A DNA stretch of 64,000 nt from JAFNAG01 sp963739235 (lineage in GTDB: Bacteria > Acidobacteriota > UBA6911): contig CAVTZY010000019.1 of NCBI GenBank assembly GCA_963739235.1, forward strand, positions 1 through 64,000, in the 5' to 3' direction. How positions within the stretch are numbered: position 1 is the stretch's first letter; each line of letters begins with the position of its first letter. Made by a program: the position numbers and the translations under genes. Shown one piece after another: positions 8,899 through 18,177 of this stretch. A model generated the notes under the pieces. That model made no database searches. It was not told the origin of the DNA and saw nothing but the letters and a program-made list of their open reading frames with translations.

Positions 8899-8901
8899 GC
8901 G

Positions 8902-9318
8902 CTATTCCCCATGCACCGTCACAACGATTTTCCTGTCCCGCGGCCTCACGTCGCATTCTAGGTGGAAGATCTGCTGCCAGGTGCCCAGCACCAGCTTGCC
9001 GTCGGAAACTGGGACCGTCAGCGACGGCCCCAGTAACGTGGCCTGCAAGTGGGAATGCCCGTTGCCATCATGCCAAGCCTTTTCGTGGCCGTACTGCCGG
9101 CTGGGCGGGATGAGTTTATCCAGCATCTCGGGCAGGTCCGCCTCCAGGCCCGCCTCGTATTCGATGGTACCCACGCAGGCGGTACTACCCACGTTGGACA
9201 CGTGCACCGTCCCGGTCCGGATTCCGGACCGGGTGATGAGCGTTGCCACCTGCGCTGTGATGTCGTGCATGTTGCGGTGACCAGAGGTCCTAATATGGAT
9301 CGTGTCTTGATGCACCAT
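8902..9318 (-). CDS. yjbQ: YjbQ/UPF0047 family protein
   Basis: A 138-aa protein of the YjbQ (UPF0047) family, whose members can show weak thiamine-phosphate synthase activity; the physiological role is unclear. Family features are THIxIxT-like start, GTVHVSNVGSTACVGTIEYE, WHDGNGHSHLQATLLGPSL and LGTWQQIFHLECD. The start at 9318 (MVHQDTIHI) is chosen over an upstream start because it gives the usual family length. The FKBP gene follows three bases downstream. Confidence 0.9.
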   Translation of the reverse strand: MVHQDTIHIRTSGHRNMHDITAQVATLITRSGIRTGTVHVSNVGSTACVGTIEYEAGLEADLPEMLDKLIPPSRQYGHEKAWHDGNGHSHLQATLLGPSLTVPVSDGKLVLGTWQQIFHLECDVRPRDRKIVVTVHGE

Positions 9319-9482
9319 GGCGCCAAGTATACGGGATTGCCGGGTGTATTGAAACCTGTGAGGATCAGTGATGGGATAATCTGCGTAAATCGCCGGCGGG
9401 CGAATTGTCCGGTACCCGTACATCTGGACTTTAACGCTCCATCTCCAGCAGCAAAGCCTGATCGTCGCCATTTTCTTCCCTG

Positions 9483-9956
9483 TCACAGCCTTGCTGCGGG
9501 TGTGATCATCTTTGCCTTGTGATCATCTTTCCTTGTGGTGATATCTGCATCTACCCCTTCGCCTCCCTCGACCCCATCGCGCCCGTACGAGAAGATGTCA
9601 TAAGCTCCATGCTGCCCGGGGAAGCGATAAATGAAAGGCCGGTTCCAAGGATCATTGAGAACGTCGGGCTTGGTGAGGTATGGCCCTTTCCACGATTTCA
9701 GATCGCCTGGGGATTCTATGAGAGCATGAAGTCCTTCGCATGTGTTCGGGTAATGGCCGACATCAAACGCAAACATCTGGAGGGCTCCCTCGAGTTCGGC
9801 TAACCGGATTCTTGTGCTTTGTGAGTTCCCTTTGCGAACGATGGGATTCCAGAGTGTTGGCGTCAACAAAAAAAGGGCAGTGGCGGCGATGAAGGCCACG
9901 AACAAGAACGATAGGATTTTGGGGAGCTTTTGAGCTTTAATGGTCCCTCCGGCCAT
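9483..9956 (-). CDS. GspG-like protein without a prepilin leader
   Basis: The C-terminal half is a type II secretion pseudopilin (GspG) domain: LEGALQMFAFDVGHYP, GLHALIESP, WKGPYLTKPDVLNDPWNRPFIY and the calcium-loop-like end YDIFSYGRDGVEGGEG. Instead of the usual prepilin cleavage motif (G-FTLIE), the N-terminus is an ordinary transmembrane segment (residues about 14-34, LSFLFVAFIAATALFLL). It may therefore be a membrane-anchored minor pseudopilin relative and not a processed one. No other T2SS gene is nearby. Confidence 0.75.
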   Translation of the reverse strand: MAGGTIKAQKLPKILSFLFVAFIAATALFLLTPTLWNPIVRKGNSQSTRIRLAELEGALQMFAFDVGHYPNTCEGLHALIESPGDLKSWKGPYLTKPDVLNDPWNRPFIYRFPGQHGAYDIFSYGRDGVEGGEGVDADITTRKDDHKAKMITPAARL

Positions 9957-10434
9957 GTCGGCGGATCTTGCGGAGTGATGCCGAGTGCGATCAATGGCTA
10001 TTAGTAAAGATCGGCGTCACTGCGAAAAAGTCTATGCCTCCGTGAAGAAGATAGGGCCGGTTGGCGGATCCAAGAATCCAGTATCGATGATGTGCTTTGA
10101 CCGGTGATAAACTCATTATTTGTCAGCATTTAAACCGCTATCGTTTTTCATTTTGGCCGCTTAAGTCCGCTTCTCGTACAAGTGGTTTTGGGGCGTCCTC
10201 GGCCCAATTTGCCTCCCAACATCGTCATACGTAGCATCGAAATACAAGCGACCGTGAAGAGCAGGTGAATTCTCTGACAAGGTTCACGCTGTCTTGGCTG
10301 TAACGACGAAAAAATCTCGAAAAAAGATGGCCCGGAAGCGGTGGTCCAGAGATCAATAACACTTGAATTTCCCTCAATCTTCCTATAGGTTGCCTGAGGA
10401 ACCAAGCGGGAGCCTTTTTCCGAGGAATACTCCA
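9957..10434. other. No convincing gene
   Basis: The only open frame of note (10148-10435, minus strand) overlaps the next gene's start and has no recognisable domain. A short stretch of it (KTTCTRS) resembles the tail of the plus-strand frame downstream of the RadC remnant (KSTCTRS, near 4725), hinting at a shared decayed sequence. Confidence 0.4.
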
Positions 10435-10832
10435 ATGGAAACTCTTGGACTTTCCAAGTCGACGCCGAAATCCACTTCGAGATGGAAGGAGTTTTTTATT
10501 CCGGATTTGTCATCCGCGCCGAACGCTCGTTCGGCTTGCGAAGCGGCGTCGCTTGCCTGCTTCATCATCGCCGGTGTGACCGCTATATTCGCTTTATTTA
10601 CTAGCTTACTCACCCTCATAGACGCAGCGCTCTTTGGCCTCATCGGCATGGGACTGAGAAAGGCATCTCGCACCGCGGCGCTTGCCGGATTTCTGCTGTA
10701 CGTCGCCGAGCAGATCTATACGATTGTAGCGGTCGCCCGCCCAGCATTCTCGCAATCCTGTTCCTCGCCATCCTTTTCAACGGTGTGCGCGCCTCGTTCA
10801 GGTATCGGCGCATTCAGAAAGAGCTGCCTTAG
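10435..10832 (+). pseudogene. Small membrane protein, frameshifted
   Basis: From the ATG at 10435 the frame encodes a soluble leader and then hydrophobic segments (ACFIIAGVTAIFALFT, LIDAALFGLIGMGL, ALAGFLLYVAEQIYTIV). Near 10738 the membrane-protein reading moves to another frame that continues ILAILFLAILFNGVRASF and stops at 10832. The combined product would have three to four transmembrane helices. A one-base indel or a sequencing error explains the shift. Function unknown. Confidence 0.55.
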
Positions 10833-10862
10833 TAGCCACTGCCGCACGGCGCGACTGTCGCG

Positions 10863-11567
10863 TCATGGGGAAAACGACGAAGCGAATGATGGCGGCGTCC
10901 AAGATTGATCACCCTCCCAATGGTCGATATCGTAGAAATCACGAATGGCAACCTCGCGGCGCGTCATAGCCGCCCTAAACTTCTCGGCAAACGCCTCAAT
11001 CTTGGAAATGCAGGGGAGCATCACCGGTTTCATGAGCGGTTGGTCCGACACGGGGTTGAGCAGGATCGTTCTTGCTGAGCCAACCTGCGCACTCGTCAGG
11101 AGAGGCTCACGCAATCCGACTTCTACCATGATGAAGTCCTCCTGTCCGCCGATCAGCGACCTGTAGCCGACGACTGCGATGTATTGCGTCGAATTATTCG
11201 CTCCTGTCAGTAGCTGAACCATTCTGAAGCCCGGCAGACCGTGCGCCGTCTCAGCGACCGCTGACTTCAGTGCCGCGGCCCGCTTGTTATGTTCTGCCCG
11301 CTTCGCATCGACCGGCATCGAAATGACAAAAGCCAGATCCTCGCTCAAACGACAGAATTCGGCATACACCTTGGCAAGGCAGGTCCCACCCTTGAATACC
11401 AAGGTGTCGATCGACGATGCCAGGTATTCCAAAAGCATGCTGCAAAAGAAATCCTTTTCGATGAGGCGAGCTGCGAATGCTGTCCTTGGAGCAGTGAAAT
11501 TGACTGCCGTTCGAAAGAAATCGGCGTCGTTCAGCAAGCGGGTGAATTCGGAATTATTTTTGTTCAT
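10863..11567 (-). CDS. abiEii: AbiEii-type nucleotidyltransferase toxin, probably defective
   Basis: The toxin partner of a type IV toxin-antitoxin (AbiE) system; intact AbiEii proteins are nucleotidyltransferases. The core TLVFKGGTCLAKVY and RLSEDLAF is visible, but the family has S-x-D-x-D-F, and here the second Asp is Ala. The conserved segment FREVAIRDFYDIDH-type is present (RREVAIRDFYDID), after which the protein ends in about 15 unrelated residues, whereas homologues continue for tens of residues. The gene overlaps the antitoxin gene by 14 bp. Both lesions suggest that the toxin is inactive. Confidence 0.85.
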   Translation of the reverse strand: MNKNNSEFTRLLNDADFFRTAVNFTAPRTAFAARLIEKDFFCSMLLEYLASSIDTLVFKGGTCLAKVYAEFCRLSEDLAFVISMPVDAKRAEHNKRAAALKSAVAETAHGLPGFRMVQLLTGANNSTQYIAVVGYRSLIGGQEDFIMVEVGLREPLLTSAQVGSARTILLNPVSDQPLMKPVMLPCISKIEAFAEKFRAAMTRREVAIRDFYDIDHWEGDQSWTPPSFASSFSP

Positions 11568-12357
11568 TGATGACTACACCCCAGCGGCGACTTATGATCC
11601 CTCGCTTTGGCAGAGTAGGAATCCATGGAATCAGGCTCTTCGTCGGCTTAAGCGCCCTCTGCAATTTCTTGAGCAAACCTGAATCAGATTTCTCGCGCTC
11701 CAGGAGCACGCCCATACGGCGGATTGTGCCTATATCCCCATACAGCAACACAGATTTGACGAGTTCGGATGCGTCAACGCGCCTTGCGGTCAGTTCGCGC
11801 CGGATCCACTCGTAGCCTCGCGGGAGGCTGTTGAATCGCGACCAATCATATACCGCATCCACCAGTGTCCGAACGCGCGATGAATACCAAACGGACTGGC
11901 CGTCCTGCAGTCTTTCTTCTTCGGCGTCTCCCAGCCGTTCATCGGCTACTTTGATCAGTGTCAGCGTCACGGCTCCAATCGTGCGCTGCCCGGATATCCG
12001 GTTATTGTAGAGATAAACGCGGGTCGGAATCTGTTCATCGAACCCGTAACGATTGAAGGCATTCGGTCCGCAGATTTGGTATTGACCGTTTTGGTCTTCC
12101 ATCAGCGCATTCAATGCCATTGCCTCGCTCGGGGTCCAGGCGCCGCCCAACGGCAGCTGCGACGGCACGAGATAGAGTCCTTGCCGCACTCTCGCGATCA
12201 GTCCTCCGCGCGACAGGCGGCTAAGCAGTTTACGCTCCTGATCCGGAGTCATGCGGAGCAGTGAATTCGCCAGGTCGCCGGTGCGCACCGTCTGCAGTTT
12301 GACCATCTGAGCATAAGCAAAAAACTGCGTTTCCAGATTTCCGAGCTTCTTTTTCAT
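11554..12357 (-). CDS. abiEi: AbiEi-type antitoxin / transcriptional regulator
   Basis: A 267-aa protein with an N-terminal winged-helix domain (residues about 14-66: LQTVRTGDLANSLLRMTPDQERKLLSRL then GLIARVRQGLYLVP) and a larger antitoxin domain. AbiEi proteins repress their own operon and neutralise AbiEii. It is the first gene of the pair and overlaps the toxin start. An inverted repeat lies just upstream. The frame is intact. Confidence 0.88.
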   Translation of the reverse strand: MKKKLGNLETQFFAYAQMVKLQTVRTGDLANSLLRMTPDQERKLLSRLSRGGLIARVRQGLYLVPSQLPLGGAWTPSEAMALNALMEDQNGQYQICGPNAFNRYGFDEQIPTRVYLYNNRISGQRTIGAVTLTLIKVADERLGDAEEERLQDGQSVWYSSRVRTLVDAVYDWSRFNSLPRGYEWIRRELTARRVDASELVKSVLLYGDIGTIRRMGVLLEREKSDSGLLKKLQRALKPTKSLIPWIPTLPKRGIISRRWGVVINEQK

Positions 12358-12378
12358 GGCTGCACCCTAATTATGGCC

Positions 12379-12399
12379 AAATACCCTATTACGGTATTT
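12379..12399 (-). promoter_or_regulatory. Candidate AbiEi operator
   Basis: A perfect inverted repeat, AAATACC-N7-GGTATTT, lies 22-42 bp upstream of the AbiEi start. Known AbiEi proteins bind inverted repeats in their own promoter, so autoregulation is likely. Confidence 0.6.
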
Positions 12400-12841
12400 A
12401 CCTAAAATACAATGCACAAATTCGTAATTCAAGAGCCCGTGTCGATGAAATCACTCGCCGCCGACTGGGATCCGAGAGGCGGGTTTCGGCTGCTTTGTGC
12501 TCATGGGAAAATCAGACGGAATTTGGAAGCTGTTCGCGACCGGATGTGGCGGCATCCCTCGGCCACTGTAGCTCGCTCCCAATTTGGCCGGCTCTGCTGG
12601 TGCGCCAAGAAACCGCACGTCAATCGCTATGTAGTTATGTACGATAACCGACTTAACCGCGTGCCCAGTTACGCCAATGGGGTGTTCACATTTCCGTGTA
12701 CGCTGTTAGAACTAAGCCGCTGGCGCCGGTATCGACGTTCGCAGCGGTAATCCCCGATTTGCATCACCGACTTTGGCATCCACGTTTGCTGCGGTAATCC
12801 CGCTATTTTGCTAGCCTCGGGGTCATAGAAAGGAGGTCTCT
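12400..12841. other. Upstream region of the recombinase/IS91 unit
   Basis: No convincing gene; a 112-aa frame at 12412-12750 lacks recognisable features. Two copies of GCGGTAATCCC (near 12746 and 12791) lie just before the recombinase and may be part of the element's terminal or regulatory sequence. Confidence 0.4.
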
Positions 12842-13735
12842 ATGACCCCATTACGTCAGAGAATGCTGGACGAGCTCCAGCGCCGCAATTACTCACCTGA
12901 AACGTTTCGTGGATACATTCAGGCAGTCAAACAGTTTGCCGATTATTTCGACAAGTCCCCGGATAAACTCGGCACCGAAGAGGTGCGCCGGTTTCAACTC
13001 TACCTGCTCAAGGAGAAGAAGCTTGAGCCGAGCACGGTTAAGATAAGAATCTCGGCATTGCGTTTCCTATACAAGAAGACCCTCAGGCGTCGCGATCTTG
13101 ACATCGACGATTTGCCTTTCCCCAAGGTTCCTAAAAAGCTGCCGGTGGTGCTGAGTCATGAAGAGGTGACGCGATTGATCGAAGCCGCCTCGAATCTCAA
13201 ATACCGCACCATTTTGATGCTTCTGTACTCGACGGGTTTACGACGGGCCGAGGCTCCGCTTGTCAAACTGACTGACATTGACAGTCAGCGCATGATCATC
13301 CATATCCGGCAGGGCAAAGGTTCACGCGATCGCGATCTGCCGATGTCTCCCAAACTTCTCGATGCGCTACGTGAGTACTATCGTTCGAAGCGGCCGAAGA
13401 TCTATCTGTTCCCCAGCACCGCAGGCCGTCTCGGTGTTGAGAAGCCGATGTCGGACAAAACCGTCTGGCACGCCGTTCGTGGTGCGGCGAAACGTGCGGG
13501 CTTGACTAAGACCATCGGTCCGCACACGCTGAGGCACACCTTTGCAACCCACCTTTGCGAAGCGGGAGCCGACCTGAGAACCATTCAGCTTCTCCTGGGG
13601 CATTCCTGCCTGAAAGAAACCGCGATCTATTTGCATCTGTCGCAGCGTCATCTTCGTGCGGTTATCAATCCTCTTGACCAGATCACGCTTCGCAGCCATT
13701 CCGAACTGAAATATCCACCGGAGGACAAACACTAA
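12842..13735 (+). CDS. XerC/D-like tyrosine recombinase (IS91-associated)
   Basis: A 297-aa recombinase with a SAM-like core-binding domain (residues about 1-85) and a catalytic domain carrying Arg in STGLRRAE, HTLRHTFATH, GHSCLKET and the Tyr in AIYLHLS. These are the R-H-R-H-Y residues, all present. AAAGGAGG precedes the ATG by six bases. The stop overlaps the start of the transposase gene (TAATG), so translation is coupled. Such recombinases travel with IS91-type transposases and may help resolve or integrate the element. Confidence 0.9.
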   Translation: MTPLRQRMLDELQRRNYSPETFRGYIQAVKQFADYFDKSPDKLGTEEVRRFQLYLLKEKKLEPSTVKIRISALRFLYKKTLRRRDLDIDDLPFPKVPKKLPVVLSHEEVTRLIEAASNLKYRTILMLLYSTGLRRAEAPLVKLTDIDSQRMIIHIRQGKGSRDRDLPMSPKLLDALREYYRSKRPKIYLFPSTAGRLGVEKPMSDKTVWHAVRGAAKRAGLTKTIGPHTLRHTFATHLCEAGADLRTIQLLLGHSCLKETAIYLHLSQRHLRAVINPLDQITLRSHSELKYPPEDKH

Positions 13736-14908
13736 TGGCACGGCCCCTCTGGGAGGTGGCCGATGTCATTCGCATGGCGGGCAGCAAATTGTGGGAGCGC
13801 TTCGGGGAAACGCTGAGCTGGGGACAGCTCAAGGTGCTCCATGCCATCGTGAGCTGCCGCACCGCCGCTCTTGGTGGGCATCGTGATCGATGTGCCAGTT
13901 GCGGGTATCAGGCTATCTCTTTCTTTAGCTGCCGCAATCGCCATTGCCCGAAGTGTCAGGTCAATGCTCGCGAGAAGTGGCTCCGCAACCGGCGACAAGA
14001 ATTGCTGCCCGTCGGCTACTTTCACATTGTCTTCAGCATCCCTCACCGCCTGGTCCCGTTGATCTGGCAAAACAAGAAACTCCTGCTCTCTCTGTTCTTC
14101 CAGACGACCGCAGCTACTCTCATGGAAGTGGCTGCCAACCATAAGCGTCGAGGTATGGAGATCGGCTTTCTTTGCATTTTGCACACCTGGGGACAGACCC
14201 TGCAGCGACATCCGCATATTCATTGCGTGGTGCCCGGCGGTGGTCTGTCCCCGGATCACACCCGCTGGATCTCGTCGCATCCGCGTTACTTCGTACCGGT
14301 CAAGGTTCTCAGCCGCACCTTTCGCGACAAGTTTGTGGAAGGACTGAGACAGGCCCATCTGGCAGGCAAATTGTCTTTTTACGGAAAGTGCGAGCCGTTA
14401 GCCGATGCGGAAGCGTTTGCTGACGTTTTTGAAACCACTATCGGAACAGGACTGGGTCGTCTACTCCAAGCCGCCCTTCGGCGGCCCTGAACACGTGCTT
14501 CAGTATCTGGCTCGCTACACTCATCGTGTTGCCATATCCAACCATCGAATCGTCTCCGTCGATGAGTCCCATGTGACCTTTCAATGGAAGGATTACGCTC
14601 ACAACAATGCGCAACGCACAACGACACTCACCTGCGAGAAGTTCTTGCGCCGCTTCCTGCAGCATGTATTGCCGAAGGGTCTGCCGCGCATTCGCTATTT
14701 CGGCTGGCTTGCCAATCGCCGACGCGGAGAACTGCTGCCGATTTGCCGAGCCTTACTCCATCACCCGGCACCAACGGCCGAACCCGATGAGCCGCAGGTT
14801 GCCAAGTGCCCTCGCTGTCATGGGACCATGTGCATCATCGAACGTCTGACCGCCGCACAGATCCGGTCTGCGCTACACAGGATGGAATATGCCCTTGATA
14901 GCTCTTGA
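13735..14908 (+). pseudogene. IS91-family transposase with a one-base frameshift
   Basis: The first frame (13735-14490) carries the N-terminal zinc site (CASCGYQ, CRNRHCPKC) and the HUH motif HPHIH. The second frame (entered near 14425) carries GGPEHVLQYLARYTHRVAISN, with the catalytic tyrosine, and a C-terminal zinc site (CPRCHGTM). The two join at a run of five T (14426-14430); four T would give a continuous ADVLKP reading. The gene is therefore disrupted by one T, unless the slip is programmed or a sequencing error. Otherwise it is full length. Confidence 0.85.
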
Positions 14909-15339
14909 TCTTCGACCCGGCCCGGCTTCTTCTGTGCCGAATGTTCTGTGTCTGCCGGAGGTTGTCCAGACCACGGAAAATCGCTCTTTTCCCTGGTGAT
15001 TGAGCCTCGTCTTAGAACGATATTTCTCCTCGATTTTTATGACCCACCGCCGAGCAGAGCCAAATCTGAGTTCTCAGCCACGGTTTCTTCCATCCCCCAC
15101 GATGATAGAAAACCCATAGGGAGCGCCCTGTCGGGCGCTGCGCCAGCGGCTCACTTCAAACGACTCTATCAAAAGTGCTCCGGACGCGACCTCGCGCCAC
15201 GATCGTATGATTTTCAGCCGGAGCACTTCCGATAGAGATCTAACGTAATTCGCCCAGAATCCCCTGGTAGCTACAAAAATACTGATCCTTATCACCCAAT
15301 CTAAGGTACTCTCAAAGTCTGAACTCGAGGCAGCCCAAA
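14909..15339. other. 3' flank of the IS91-like unit
   Basis: Non-coding by appearance. It contains an inverted pair AGTGCTCCGG (near 15174) and CCGGAGCACT (near 15218), probably part of the element end or a terminator. Confidence 0.45.
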
Positions 15340-15798
15340 ATGCGACCAAAACAAATGATGCTCTGCGTCATAACGCAATGCCTCATTGCCGTCGGTATCA
15401 CAATCATCTGCATCACTTTTGGATTCGCACAAACGCAGAAAATCGACGAACTCGAAGCGAGAAAACTTACCTATGAAGGCATCAAGGTGTTCTTGCCAGG
15501 TAATGACGAAAATTCAATAACACTGATGCTCTTGCGCAATAAATACGATTTAGATTTTTATTATTTCTATGCAACTGCGACTCACCCCAACGGCTTTGCG
15601 AGTCCTCACTTGGCAAATTTCGCTGTTAACCCGTGGACTGGAGATGTTTGGGATTCGGACAGCTGCGAACGGATCACGTCCACGAATCTAAAAAAGCAAC
15701 AAGATATTATTCGTCAGCGATTTGGTTTTGCGAAGGATAGGTACGCATCACTAAAGGCGAAAACGCCATTGTGCGATGTGCGGCTACCAAAGAAATAG
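15340..15798 (+). CDS. Exported protein of unknown function
   Basis: A 152-aa protein with a clear signal peptide (residues about 7-29, ending FGFAQTQ). The mature part has ANFAVNPWTGDVWDSDSCERI and a basic C-terminus, reminiscent of small secreted acidobacterial proteins with a PepSY-like or unknown fold. The frame is intact and codes for a normal length. No operon partner. Confidence 0.7.
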   Translation: MRPKQMMLCVITQCLIAVGITIICITFGFAQTQKIDELEARKLTYEGIKVFLPGNDENSITLMLLRNKYDLDFYYFYATATHPNGFASPHLANFAVNPWTGDVWDSDSCERITSTNLKKQQDIIRQRFGFAKDRYASLKAKTPLCDVRLPKK

Positions 15799-15894
15799 CT
15801 CGTCGGAATCTAATACCATCGGGTAATCTCCGGTTTGCGCGTACTACGTCCAAGATCCATGGCCCGACTTGACGTGCAGCTTTGTTTATCCAGA

Positions 15895-16284
15895 TCATGC
15901 CCGATCTGGGTCATCCGGGCGTGTCCTCAAGGTTCGATGATCCTTAAGCCTTTTTGTTCGCTTCCCCCAAAATCTATTTGGTCCTTCTGAGATTATCTTC
16001 CATCCGTCTTTGACTAAATCATCCACATCAGCTCTTAAATCCTCATCCTTTTCGTGGAACAGAAGTATTCCGTTATGATCTATCTGAGGTCCAATAACGA
16101 TTTCAATGGCGCCACTCTCGTCGTGGGTGACCTCCGTGACTTCTGATGGAAATATCCCACTCGATCTTAATCTGAACCATTCCCCTACGCAGGGTATACG
16201 AGTAAAATTGACCTCCCGCTCAAGCTGCACCGTAGTCTTCTTTGTCATGACATAAAGTCGTACAAGAGCCACATTTCTTTTCAT
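15895..16284 (-). CDS. Hypothetical protein
   Basis: 129 aa, hydrophilic. Segments such as TRIPCVGEWFRLRSSGIFPSEVTEVTHDESGAIEIVIG suggest a small beta-rich domain. A later start (MTKKTTVQL, 16248) is equally possible. I do not recognise a family; coding status is inferred from length and composition. Confidence 0.55.
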   Translation of the reverse strand: MKRNVALVRLYVMTKKTTVQLEREVNFTRIPCVGEWFRLRSSGIFPSEVTEVTHDESGAIEIVIGPQIDHNGILLFHEKDEDLRADVDDLVKDGWKIISEGPNRFWGKRTKRLKDHRTLRTRPDDPDRA

Positions 16285-16742
16285 AGGACACTACCATTCC
16301 CCCTCCGGACGATGTCCCAAGACAAACAACCATGAGATCCAAAGTGCTGCCTTTATTGCCCAAGTCAGAACGCGATTCATGCTTCCTCTACCGGAGAACG
16401 CATTTTATACCCGAATCGACGTAAGGGATTGAACTTTACGTTGGTTGCGACCGCCGAGACCAATCGTAAGAGGGATTCTGGCCGTATTGTAGGGTTATCG
16501 GAAATGTGGATTCCGGAAGGCCAACCCTGGCACCGCGATTCTTCGCAATTGACCTGCCCTTGGCATCAGTTTCCGGTTTATCGGCATACGTCCGCGTGAA
16601 GTAGAAGTATCCCTAAAGCTCGCTAAAACTCATTGCGGGCCTGCATCGCCGGAGCAAACGGATGGGATTCGAGGCCAGACCGAGGCAGTCCAGGATTCTT
16701 CTTGCCTCTTGGGTAAGAAGTGGTTCGTTCGTACTGATGCAA
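16285..16742. other. Intergenic, contains dispersed repeat copy B
   Basis: No gene seen. The repeat at 16469-16512 matches the one at 6941-6982. Confidence 0.5.
16469..16512 (+). repeat. Dispersed intergenic repeat, copy B
   Basis: It shares CGTATTGT, CGGAAA and TGGATT with copy A at matched spacing, with two one-base gaps. Confidence 0.5.
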
Positions 16743-17160
16743 TTATTTCCGCGGCGCCTTAATGTCGCGTCCGCCCTGATGCACAATCAGTGAATCGACT
16801 TTCCCGTCCGCGCCGCGCGTGAATTCAGCCTCGATTGGTGCGTCGGTCAAAAAGAACTTCGATACGCTTGCAAAATAGATCTGAAACTTCGGTTCTCCGG
16901 CTGGCTGCCCCATCAGAATTCCGTTCTCGAGCGTGATGACCAGGTTGACGTTTGGCGCCACACTATAAGTACCGACGTACTGGGCAAGAATTTTCGGGTC
17001 GACGCTGACCGCCGTGCGCACGGCAGGATGCCAGTCAGGCCAGTTGTATTCGGCGGCGATGCTGCGAATGATCTCGTCGCCGAGCTGGCCGCCATTGTCC
17101 CCATTGGTCATTACCGCCGCGCCATCGCCGTTCTTCTCGTAGGCAACGAGGATGTTTCAC
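16743..17160 (-). pseudogene. Serine hydrolase C-terminal fragment (DUF3471-like)
   Basis: The translation reads NILVAYEKNGDGAAVMTNGD, then a domain with YVGTYSVAPNVNLVITLENG and VDSLIVHQGGRDIKAPRK. This is the usual end of class C beta-lactamase-like serine hydrolases: the end of the catalytic domain, then a DUF3471-type beta domain. The open frame continues to 17160, where the IS91 end begins, so the catalytic N-terminus has been lost. The Ser-x-x-Lys and Tyr motifs are not present. Confidence 0.8.
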
Positions 17161-17341
17161 GAATAGGAAAAACGAGCTGCATTGTGACACGCGGGTAAGG
17201 TGTTTTGCCTCGCTCGCTACTTCCGATATGGGGGTCTTATGTCAACTTCCGGGCAAGTCGATCCCGAAATCCAGTCGGAATCACGTCCCCGCGAGGATTG
17301 TAATCCCAAAAGGGCCGTTGGGATGCGGGATTTTTTGACAA
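17161..17341 (-). mobile_element. IS91-family outer-end fragment (about 181 bp)
   Basis: By eye, identical to the outer end of the complete element at 56738, starting GAATAGGAAAAACG and breaking off after GGATTTTTTGACA. Flanked on the left by TCAC. It joins a serine hydrolase remnant to a GH94 remnant. Confidence 0.9.
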
Positions 17342-17926
17342 GAAAATGGCGGGCAGTACACGCATGCCGCCATCTGGGCGGCCATGGCGTTCGCTGCCTT
17401 AGGCGACAGCCGGCGCGCGTGGGAACTGCTGGCCATGATCAATCCGGTAAACCATGCGGCCACGCCAGCGGCGGTAGCGACCTACGGGGTAGAACCCTAC
17501 GTCGTAGCGGCCGACGTCCACGCGCTCTCGCCGCACATTGGCCGAGGTGGCTGGACCTGGTACACGGGTTCGGCCGGATGGATGTATCGGCTGATTGTGG
17601 AATCACTCCTGGGGCTGAGGCTGGAAGTGGACAAACTCCGTTTCGCGCCGTGCCTCCCCGCGGATTGGCAGGAGTTCAAGGTCCACTACCGTTATCGGGA
17701 AACTGTGTATCACATCACGGTCCTGCAAACGGTCGCCGCGCATGCCGGGATGACTGTGACCGTGGATGGCATAGAACGAGACGACCAAGCCATCCCCTTG
17801 GTTGATGACCGGCTGGAACACCGCGCCGAAGTAAGAATCCACGTCGCACCGAGCCAAACAACCGCCACATTGGAGCACCAAACGGCGCTGGGTCAGACTC
17901 CGCTCCCGCAATCAAAAGAGGGATAG
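17342..17926 (+). pseudogene. GH94 / cyclic beta-glucan synthase C-terminal fragment
   Basis: The frame reads NGGQYTHAAIWAAMAFAALGD, a hallmark of glycoside hydrolase family 94 catalytic domains, then TYGVEPYVVAADV, GGWTWYTGSAGWMYRL, GLRLEVDKLRFAPCLP and a short C-terminal beta domain ending at 17926. This is the end of a cyclic beta-1,2-glucan synthase or related phosphorylase. The upstream part is missing at the IS91 junction. Earlier parts of such a gene occur at 28396-28993 and 31047-32727. Confidence 0.85.
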
Positions 17927-18177
17927 GCCATAGCGCCGTTGTCCCTCAGTGACGGGGATGCAATCCCAGCTCAAAATTCGCCCGCTTGCCGGCATGGAGA
18001 AGGAATTCCGCATACTCTCATCGGCGATCCGTCGTATGATCTCCCCAACAGGAAAAGGCATTTGCCTATTATTCGACCTAGTGAGAATAGTAGTGAACGC
18101 TGATGTTAGGGAGAAACCTCGGAGTTCGCGGGGCTTGCCTCGACAGTGCCAACCAGTATCTTAGGGAATCAGATCAT

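Larger units (their letters stand above)
12740..15240 (+). mobile_element. IS91-like unit with its own tyrosine recombinase
   Basis: A tyrosine recombinase gene and an IS91-family transposase gene overlap as TAATG, an arrangement known in IS91-like elements of several phyla. About 330 bp of non-coding sequence follows the transposase, including an inverted pair near 15173-15226 (GTGCTCCGG / CCGGAGCAC). Exact ends cannot be set because no second copy exists here. Confidence 0.6.

Noticed and set aside
10148..10435. 95-aa minus-strand frame
   Set aside because: Overlaps the start of the membrane-protein gene and has no recognisable domain.
12412..12750. 112-aa plus-strand frame before the recombinase
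   Set aside because: No family features and lies in what is probably the element's non-coding end.
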